Assembly: GCF_000716715.1 (NCBI RefSeq)
Contig: NZ_JNYJ01000006.1
Span: 1-64,000 of the forward strand
Direction of reading: 5' to 3'
Length of the DNA stretch: 64,000 bases
From: Dactylosporangium aurantiacum
GTDB taxonomy: Bacteria > Actinomycetota > Actinomycetes > Mycobacteriales > Micromonosporaceae
Positions 58,601 to 64,000 of the stretch are shown here, one piece after another. The position numbers and the translations under genes were made by a program. The notes under the pieces were generated by a model. That model worked only from the letters and a program-made list of their open reading frames with translations, was not told the origin of the DNA and did no database searches. Within the stretch, counting starts at the first letter, position 1, and each line of letters starts with the position of its first letter.

Positions 58601-61177
58601 GAAAACGTCGTCGGGTCGGGTCGGCGGGCCCGGGAGGGGTTGCTCGCCGGCGGCGACCTGGCCAACGCCGGACACACCTACTACGCCACCGTGCCGGCCC
58701 TGCTGGAGTGCGCGCCGTCGCTGGATGTCTACGTCACCGAGGTGGAGGCCGGGCTGGCCTTCATGCGGCGGACCGGCGCCGAACAGACCGGTGAGCTGCT
58801 CGACAACTACCGGCGGGTGGCCGGTGTGCTGCGCGGTGAGAGCTCCGCCGTGGCCGGTGCGGCGCTGCCCGCCGACAGCGACGCCAGCAGCATGCTGACG
58901 CTGCTGCACGCGCATGCCACCGGTGGGATCGTGACGGCCGTCCTCGGCGACCTGGCCGGCCTGACGCGGCACACCGCGGCGGCGATGTCGATGCTGGTGG
59001 CCGGCCAGGGCGTCTACCCGGCCGCGGTGGCGCGGGTGTTGCGTGGGCTGGCCCTGGCCGGGCAGGCCCGGGCCGGTCGCGGTGGTGAGCGTGCCGGTCT
59101 GCTGTCCGAACTGGACGACGTGATGCGCTGGCTGGCCGCCCGGGCGGCGGACGCGCCGGCGAACTTCCGGCATCTGCTGCGGTTCCTCGAGGCGGAGCGG
59201 GCCTGGGCGGTCGGCGACTTCCGCGCCGCCATCCTCGCCTTCGACGCGGCGTGGCGGGACGCCGCCCAGGTGCAACGGCCGTGGCACCGGGCCCTGATCA
59301 CCGAACACGCGGGCCGTTTCCACCTCGTCCACGGCCTCGAACACACCGGCTACACCCTGCTCGCCGAAGCCCGCCAGGAGTACCTCGCCTGGGGTGCCAC
59401 AGCCAAAGTCAGCCAACTGGACCGGGCGTACCCGGCCCTGCGCCATCAGGCCGGGACGGTCACACCCGACAGCCAGCCGGAGGACCGGCCAGACGATCAT
59501 TCCCCTGGCCGCTCCACCGTCACGACCGGAACCATCGACCTGCTCGGCATCCTGTCCGCATCGCAAGCACTCAGCTCCGAAACGAACATCGCGGGGCTGC
59601 ACACCCGCCTGGCCGACGTCCTCAGCGCGATGACCGGGGCCACCAGTGTCCAGCTCCTCGTGTGGAGCGCCGACCGGCAGACCTGGCTCCTGCCCACACC
59701 CGACCACGGCGTCGTCCCGGTCGACGGCACCGGCCGCGAGCACACCGTCCCGCTGTCCATCCTGCGGTACACCCAACGCACCGGCGAGCCACTCGTCATC
59801 GGCGACGCCACCACCGACGACCGCTTCGCCCGCGACCCCTACTTCACCGACCTCACCCGCTGTTCACTGCTGGCCATCCCCGTCCTCAGCCGCAGCACCC
59901 TCAAAGCGGTCCTCCTGCTGGAGAACCGGCTCATCCGCGGCGCCTTCACCGCCGAACGACTCGACAGCGTCAAACTCATCGCCGGCCAACTCGCCGTCTC
60001 CCTCGACAACGCCCACCTCTATGCCGAGTTCCGCCGCGTCGCGGACGAACAAACCGCCCTCCGGCGCATCGCCACGCTCGTCGCCCGCAGCGCGAAACCC
60101 GAACTCGTCTTCGACGCCGTCGCCGACGTGGCCGGCACACTCTTCGGCGCCGACGCCACTGTGATCGCACGATTCGAACCCGACGCCGACGCGACAGTGA
60201 TGGGAAGCTACGGACTGCGACACCCACAACCCGGCTGGCGCGGCAAACCCCCACCCGGCCGGGCGCTGGCCCTGGTCCAGGCCACCGGTCGAGCGGCACG
60301 CACCGACGCGGACGACCACATCGCCGCCGACCCCAAAGCGTTCACCCTCGGACTTCGCTCAACGGTGGCCAGCCCGATCATCGTCGAAGACCGGGTGTGG
60401 GGCGCCATGGTCATCGGATCCGGCTGCGAACACCTTCCCGATGACACCGAACGACGACTCGCCGACTTCACCGAACTCGTCGCCACCGCCGTCGCCAACG
60501 CCGAAAGCCGCACCGAACTCACCACCTCACGGGCGCGTGTGGTCGCCGCCGCCGACCAGACCCGCCGCCGCATCGAACGAGACGTCCACGACGGCGCCCA
60601 GCAACGGCTGGTCGCCCTCGCACTGCAACTGCGCATGGCACAGGCCGAGCTGCCGCCCGAACTCGACAGCTTCCGCACCCACCTCGACCGCGCCGTCGCC
60701 GGAGCCACCGCCGCAGTCGACGAGCTGCGCGAGATCTCCCGCGGCATCCACCCGGCAATCCTCACCGAAGGCGGCCTCAAGCCGGCGCTGCGCGCCCTCG
60801 CCCGCCGCTCACCGATCCCCGTGGACCTCGACATCGACATCACCACACGACTTCCCGAACGAGTGGAGATCAGCGCCTACTACATCGTTGCCGAAGCACT
60901 CACCAACATCGCCAAACACGCCAAGGCCAGGACCGCCAGCGTCACCGTCCACGCCGACACCACCGTCCTGCACGTCACGGTGCACGACGACGGCGTCGGC
61001 GGCGCCGACTTCACCCGCGGCACCGGCCTGCTCGGCCTCAAGGACCGCGCGGCGGCACTCGGCGGCCGGATCACCCTGCACAGCCCACGCGGGGCAGGCA
61101 CCGACCTCGACGTCGAACTTCCCCTCACCGCCACCGACGACACACCCACCCAGGACCACCTGGCAGAACGCGGTTAG
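55697..61177 (+). CDS. Giant hybrid sensor: pseudokinase-AAA-GAF-histidine kinase
   Basis: An 1826-residue cytosolic protein. Residues about 15-270 are a Ser/Thr-kinase-like domain with Lys40 kept, but the catalytic HRD is His123-Arg-His125 (Asn130 kept) and DFG is Asp143-Phe-Ala145, so phosphotransfer is doubtful. About 290-600 is a STAND/AAA ATPase (P-loop GVPGVGKTAL 321-330; Walker B VVFVDDLQW, Asp450/451). About 750-1240 is helical and TPR-like. Two GAF-like domains follow (about 1290-1440, 1460-1610). The end is a HisKA_3 kinase with phospho-His1631 in ERDVHDGAQQRL and an HATPase domain (EALTNIAKHAKA, DDGVGG, GLLGLKDR). GGGAG supports ATG 55697. No response regulator is adjacent. Confidence 0.88.
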   Translation: MESGGSPPGRDPSGLVEVLHENCHTRVTRVLVAGRVVVRKELLGPDAQRRVQHELAMLGRLRGVAGVAQLVDAPGLPGSVVMQDVDGRCLAELAKPLAVDELIELAVGLARAVAGMHRRGVMHRHITPANVVVSGDGVPYLVDFALASPFAGVRPEFTHYTDILGTLAYLAPEQTGRTARSVDQRADLYGLGATLYELATGGPPFGFGDPLQLTHAHLAHVPVPPVKINPDVPELFSEVVMHLLEKEPDNRYQTAEGVLHDLERLRDTAPGAEVSRVGERDVPLRLSPPSRLVGRDAEVAALETAFTESLSGGCRGVLVGGVPGVGKTALVDELRPVVTGGGGWFVSGKFDQYRRDLEFDAVHQVLRGLARLLLAEPEDELTRVRERILAAVGPNVGLLTAVQPELAALLEVRSADPGDPLTAQVRSQRIAVEVLRAVASRKRPLVVFVDDLQWAGRTPLGVVDLLLSEEQIDGLLLVSAYREGDVDPPHPLSGPLSRWREHPQVRHLRLANLPVSDSVALVAEMLHVDRASAAGLVELISPYLSGNPYETVELLNALRRDGVVTATAAGWRWDAASLRAYVGGSDVAALLATGVAALSGGSRRLVEAMACLGGSVELSVLQAAIGKSATQLERCLAPALDEGLVVMEPGVRDAVRFRHDRIREMTLRGLDPRRRRALQLAMARRLAGVPELFAVAAEQYLPVVDAVEDGMERRRVVGLLRRAADQAVLVGNYMSVNALLTAALRLVGPADTATLVEVRTGRHAALYSMGRLEDADDEYRTIEGLCTNALNCADATVVQTHSLTHRSRFAEAIELCLGALRELGIAVPAADRLPTEADHRFDYLYQWVDQTRPADDLAQPEITEPVLLAAARLINAVLPAAFFTPDQPLVAWLSLEALRIWMEHGTAGALLGPMSHTAFAVVDMRGDYASGYRALRRIVALGEARGYEPDTSQARFLSALLNSWFEPFENVVGSGRRAREGLLAGGDLANAGHTYYATVPALLECAPSLDVYVTEVEAGLAFMRRTGAEQTGELLDNYRRVAGVLRGESSAVAGAALPADSDASSMLTLLHAHATGGIVTAVLGDLAGLTRHTAAAMSMLVAGQGVYPAAVARVLRGLALAGQARAGRGGERAGLLSELDDVMRWLAARAADAPANFRHLLRFLEAERAWAVGDFRAAILAFDAAWRDAAQVQRPWHRALITEHAGRFHLVHGLEHTGYTLLAEARQEYLAWGATAKVSQLDRAYPALRHQAGTVTPDSQPEDRPDDHSPGRSTVTTGTIDLLGILSASQALSSETNIAGLHTRLADVLSAMTGATSVQLLVWSADRQTWLLPTPDHGVVPVDGTGREHTVPLSILRYTQRTGEPLVIGDATTDDRFARDPYFTDLTRCSLLAIPVLSRSTLKAVLLLENRLIRGAFTAERLDSVKLIAGQLAVSLDNAHLYAEFRRVADEQTALRRIATLVARSAKPELVFDAVADVAGTLFGADATVIARFEPDADATVMGSYGLRHPQPGWRGKPPPGRALALVQATGRAARTDADDHIAADPKAFTLGLRSTVASPIIVEDRVWGAMVIGSGCEHLPDDTERRLADFTELVATAVANAESRTELTTSRARVVAAADQTRRRIERDVHDGAQQRLVALALQLRMAQAELPPELDSFRTHLDRAVAGATAAVDELREISRGIHPAILTEGGLKPALRALARRSPIPVDLDIDITTRLPERVEISAYYIVAEALTNIAKHAKARTASVTVHADTTVLHVTVHDDGVGGADFTRGTGLLGLKDRAAALGGRITLHSPRGAGTDLDVELPLTATDDTPTQDHLAERG

Positions 61178-61202
61178 GCAGGGTCGGCCGGGCCGGAACG
61201 TA

Positions 61203-61240
61203 GTGAGACCGGCATCCACGGGGGAAGATGCCGGTCTCAC
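61203..61240. terminator. Bidirectional terminator
   Basis: GTGAGACCGGCATC (61203-61216) and GATGCCGGTCTCAC (61227-61240) form a perfect 14-base stem between the sensor gene and the convergent P450 gene. Confidence 0.85.
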
Positions 61241-61284
61241 CGCAAGGTTAAGGCATGTTCGCCGTCCATACCAAGAGCGGAATG

Positions 61285-62421
61285 CTACGAAGTGAGGACG
61301 ACCGGGAGCTCGCTCAGCGCACGAGTGCGGATCGAGTGGCGCCAGGCTGGCGGTGCGCCCGGATCGGCCAGTGTGACCTGGGGAAACTGCTCCAGCAGGG
61401 TGCCGACCGCCACCTCGGCCGACAGCAGCGCGAGCGCGGCGCCGAAGCAGTAGTGCGGCCCGTGGCCCAGGCCCACGTGCGGGGCGGGCGGGACGCGGAG
61501 GCGGAACTCGTCGGGATCGTCCACGGCCGCGGGGTCGCGGTTGGCGGCGGCCAGGCTCAGCAGCACGGTGGCGCCGGCCGGGATCGTCACCTCACCGTAC
61601 GCCAGACGTTCCCGTGCGAACCGGCGCAGCGCCAGGATCGCCGGTGGCTCGTACCGCAGCGTCTCCTCCACCGCGGCCCGGCACAACTGCGGGTCGGCGC
61701 GGACCTCGGCCACCAGCTGGGGCCGCTGCAACAGCAGCAGGATGCAGTTGCCGATCAGGTTGACCGAGTTCTCGTACCCGGCCAGGAGCGTGAGGAAGGC
61801 CAGCGAGGTGAGCTCGTCCTCACTGAGCCGGTCGTCTTCGTCGCGGGCGGCGATCATCGCGGTGATCAGGTCGTCGGCCGGCTCGGCCCGCTTGGCTGCG
61901 ATCAGGCCGCGAAGATAGGTCTCGAACGCGGCCACCGGCTCGGTGGCGCCGCTGAGCATGCCCGCGGTCACGGTGCGCAGGTGCGGCCGGTCGGCGTCGG
62001 GAACGCCGAGCAGGTCGCAGATCACCGTGACGGCCAGCGGCACCGCGTAGCCGGCGATGAGGTCGGCGGGGTGCCGGGAGAGCAGGCCGGCGGCGAGGGC
62101 GGCCACCCGCGGCCGGAGCGCCTCGACCCGGCGGGCGCTGAACGCGGGGGCCACCAGGCGGCGGATCCGGGTGTGATCGGGGGCGTCCATGTTCAGCAGG
62201 TTGGCGTCCAGCGCGGGCGGGAGCTTGAAGCCGCCCCAGTCGCCGGTGCCGTGGCGCTTGTTCAGCGACAGCCGCGGGTCGGCCAGACCGGCGCGCACGT
62301 CGGCGTAGCGGGTCAGTACCCACACCGGCGAGCCGTCGGGCAGCGTCACCTGGTGCGCCCGGCCGGCGGCGCGCAGCGCGGCGTACGCCGCGTGCGGATC
62401 GTCGAGGAGGGCGGTCGTCAT
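61285..62421 (-). CDS. Cytochrome P450
   Basis: A 378-residue soluble bacterial P450. The heme loop is GLGHGPHYCFG with ligand Cys325; the K-helix ExxR is Glu253-Arg256; the I-helix reads AGYENSVN (214-221), where the usual Glu/Thr proton-relay pair is Glu217 with Asn218-Ser219, an atypical version. It is shorter than the usual 400 residues at the N-terminus. It follows a MAB_1171c-type membrane protein gene on the same strand with 46 bases between. No ferredoxin is adjacent. Substrate unknown. Confidence 0.92.
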   Translation of the reverse strand: MTTALLDDPHAAYAALRAAGRAHQVTLPDGSPVWVLTRYADVRAGLADPRLSLNKRHGTGDWGGFKLPPALDANLLNMDAPDHTRIRRLVAPAFSARRVEALRPRVAALAAGLLSRHPADLIAGYAVPLAVTVICDLLGVPDADRPHLRTVTAGMLSGATEPVAAFETYLRGLIAAKRAEPADDLITAMIAARDEDDRLSEDELTSLAFLTLLAGYENSVNLIGNCILLLLQRPQLVAEVRADPQLCRAAVEETLRYEPPAILALRRFARERLAYGEVTIPAGATVLLSLAAANRDPAAVDDPDEFRLRVPPAPHVGLGHGPHYCFGAALALLSAEVAVGTLLEQFPQVTLADPGAPPAWRHSIRTRALSELPVVLTS

Positions 62422-62467
62422 GGCGTGCTCGCAATCTGCCCCTGGTCCGGGTCGGTCAACGCGAAGC

Positions 62468-63673
62468 CTACCGAGCCAGACCGGGCGTCCGGTCGGGGTT
62501 CCTCGTGGTCGAGTGCAGCGCGCGCGACACCGCAACGAGCCAGCGCACTTCGTCCGCGAAGTCGATGTGGCCGCCGTCGAACGGGGCGGACCGGTGGCCG
62601 GTGGCCGGAGGCGTGGCCCGCCAGGCGTTCCACCGGGCCCGCCGGGCCTCATCGAGGGTGCCGTCGAGCGACGCCTGATGGGCCTCGCACGCGGCCACGA
62701 GCGAGGCGGCGTAGGCCACCGCGTCGCGGTCGGGGGCGTCCGCGAGGTGGTGGCGGAGCTGGCGGATGCCGTCGCCGATCTCCACGACCCGCCGCCGCAG
62801 CCGGCGGTCGACGTCGCGCACGATGCGCCGCGGTGGTTCGTGCGCCGGGTCGAGCACCACCTCCGGCACGGTCACCGCGACAGCCGTCCACAGCGGATGG
62901 AGTCGCCGGTACGCCGAGCGCTGCGCCTGCCAGGAGCCGACGCGGGACAGCCGCGGGCCGAGCGACGGCAGGGTCAGCCCGACGACGATGAGCATCGCGC
63001 CGAGGGCGGCGACCGGCGGCACCAGCCCTTCCAGCGGCCGGGCATCGGTGTCGAGCTGACCCTCGACGAGGGTGACGGCGCGGATTGCACAGTACAGGAT
63101 GCCGAACCCGGCGCCGACGGCGGTCAGGCGCAACCCTCGACTGAGCCAGCTCCGCCCGGCGTCGCGCGCGTAGGGCAGGCAGAGACGGATGATGTCGACG
63201 ACGCCGAGCGCCACCATCGCGACGTAGCAGCCGAGGTACACCGCGTAGGCCGGATCGTGCGCGTAGGTCGCGGCGGCGTCCGTCGGGCGCTCCCCGTAGC
63301 GTTCGGCCCGGGTGAACAGCACGGCCATCGCGGCCAGCACGGCGATCACCCACAGCACCCGCCAGCGGGCCTGCCGCCAGCCGTCGGCGGGCGGGTTGGT
63401 CCAGAAGATGATCAGGCACTGGATGGTGCCGGAGAACGCGATGACGCCGCTCTGACTGATGAGCAGGGCGAGGTTCGGGATGTCGGCGGCAGCGTCCAGG
63501 CGGGCCCACACGGCCGGCGTGGAGACGGTGAAGATGACGCCCATGAGCGCGAAGGCGGTGCATACCACGTACAGGGCCGGGTCGCGCGGGTCCTGGCGCA
63601 GGCCGCGCACGAGCCGGTAGGCCAGCGCGATCCAGGCGACGGCCGCCGCCACGGGGTAGATCAGCCCGTTCAC
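62468..63673 (-). CDS. MAB_1171c-type putative membrane transporter
   Basis: A 401-residue protein with about seven transmembrane helices in residues 3-235 (LIYPVAAAVAWIALAYRLV, ALYVVCTAFALMGVIFTVS, IAVLAAMAVLF and so on) and a cytosolic helical C-terminal part with RLHPLWTAV...DRRLRRRVVEIGDGIRQLR. This layout is that of the MAB_1171c family of uncharacterised actinobacterial membrane proteins. GTG 63673 overlaps by four bases the stop of the upstream ImmA/IrrE-like gene, a recurring partnership. Actual transport activity is unproven. Confidence 0.82.
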   Translation of the reverse strand: MNGLIYPVAAAVAWIALAYRLVRGLRQDPRDPALYVVCTAFALMGVIFTVSTPAVWARLDAAADIPNLALLISQSGVIAFSGTIQCLIIFWTNPPADGWRQARWRVLWVIAVLAAMAVLFTRAERYGERPTDAAATYAHDPAYAVYLGCYVAMVALGVVDIIRLCLPYARDAGRSWLSRGLRLTAVGAGFGILYCAIRAVTLVEGQLDTDARPLEGLVPPVAALGAMLIVVGLTLPSLGPRLSRVGSWQAQRSAYRRLHPLWTAVAVTVPEVVLDPAHEPPRRIVRDVDRRLRRRVVEIGDGIRQLRHHLADAPDRDAVAYAASLVAACEAHQASLDGTLDEARRARWNAWRATPPATGHRSAPFDGGHIDFADEVRWLVAVSRALHSTTRNPDRTPGLAR

Positions 63674-64000
63674 TGCGGATCCCCGAGGGCGCGCTCGATG
63701 CGCGTGATGACACCGGCCGCCTGCTCCGGCACGTCCCAGCGGGCCTCCCCGCGCCACGGGTTGAGCAGCTCGAACAGCTCGGTGCCGAGCTCCTCGGCCT
63801 CCCGCTCGGCGGCACCGTCGAAGCAGGTGCGGGCCAGCGTGCCCTCCAGCGGCTCACCGAGCGCGGCCAGCGCCGCGCCGGGGTCGAGGTTGGGCAGCAG
63901 CCGCCGGATCGCCTCGGGGTCGTTGAGGTCGAGCAGGTGGTGGCCGTGGGCGAGGTGGGCCAGCTCATGGCAGAGCACCATGTCGCGCAGCCACCGGGGC
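63670..64000 (-). CDS. ImmA/IrrE-like metallopeptidase, 5' end outside window
   Basis: The visible 109 residues begin before the window edge (PRWLRD, then MVLCHELAHLAHGHH) and contain the HExxH zinc motif in CHELAHLAHGH. The C-terminal half has TCFDGAAEREAEELGTELFELL, whose glutamates could provide the third ligand. ImmA/IrrE peptidases cleave XRE-type repressors; here an XRE gene may lie just beyond the right edge. Overlaps the MAB_1171c-type gene by four bases. The true start is not in view. Confidence 0.78.
   Translation of the reverse strand, partial: PRWLRDMVLCHELAHLAHGHHLLDLNDPEAIRRLLPNLDPGAALAALGEPLEGTLARTCFDGAAEREAEELGTELFELLNPWRGEARWDVPEQAAGVITRIERALGDPQ

Overview
The window is very GC-rich, dense, GTG/TTG-start-rich actinobacterial chromosome. 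Mycelial-actinomycete style gene content (SigE-family ECF sigma factor, EAL-HDOD protein, STAND/TPR regulator, LacI-controlled secreted glycosidases, MAB_1171c-type membrane protein) points to Micromonosporaceae or a close relative; this placement is inference from gene style only. I saw no rRNA, tRNA, CRISPR array or insertion sequence.

Layout. 1-4.7 kb: a compact operon for an eight-cysteine secreted peptide: precursor, MauE/DoxX-type redox membrane protein, membrane-anchored CPAC thioredoxin, ABC exporter and S26 signal peptidase, preceded by a perfect LacI-type palindrome. This is the best candidate for an undescribed system. 4.7-13.4 kb: housekeeping/accessory genes (two NmrA-like reductases, M1 metallopeptidase, P-loop kinase, TetR with divergent aldo-keto reductase, ASCH fusion protein, ArsR-SRPBCC pair, SDR). 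13.4-20.5 kb: EAL-HDOD protein, remnant of a Pit phosphate permease beside a secreted beta-propeller phytase, CDGSH protein convergent with a heme-oxygenase-fold enzyme, HemK-like methyltransferase, YbdK-type ligase, Pth2. 20.5-28.1 kb: a solute-binding lipoprotein whose two halves are in swapped order (apparent circular permutation), a giant Hsp70-membrane fusion, TfoX, GNAT and Eis-like proteins.

28.1-46.7 kb is a saccharide-utilisation island most consistent with L-arabinose-containing plant polymers: two complete SBP-permease-permease importers in opposite orientation, two LacI regulators, two GH127-family beta-L-arabinofuranosidases (one cytosolic, one Tat-exported with a LamG-like module), a 1101-residue secreted alpha/alpha-barrel glycosidase with two discoidin modules, and a ricin-GH43 arabinofuranosidase. 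Two kinds of candidate operator occur (CGAAAA/TTTTCG and TGTGAGC-like half sites), suggesting one operator class per regulator. Secreted enzymes would release arabinosides, the importers bring oligosaccharides in, and the cytosolic GH127 finishes them.

46.8-55.7 kb: small membrane proteins, an XRE-cupin / PLP-decarboxylase / HAD operon, a STAND-TPR regulator, a SigE-family sigma factor with a membrane partner, and a decayed stretch with a DUF1275-like remnant. 55.7-61.2 kb is one 1826-residue sensor: pseudokinase (HRD is HRH), AAA/STAND ATPase, TPR-like region, GAF domains and a HisKA_3 histidine kinase. The right edge (61.3-64 kb, minus strand) holds an ImmA/IrrE-like metallopeptidase, a MAB_1171c-type membrane protein and a cytochrome P450.
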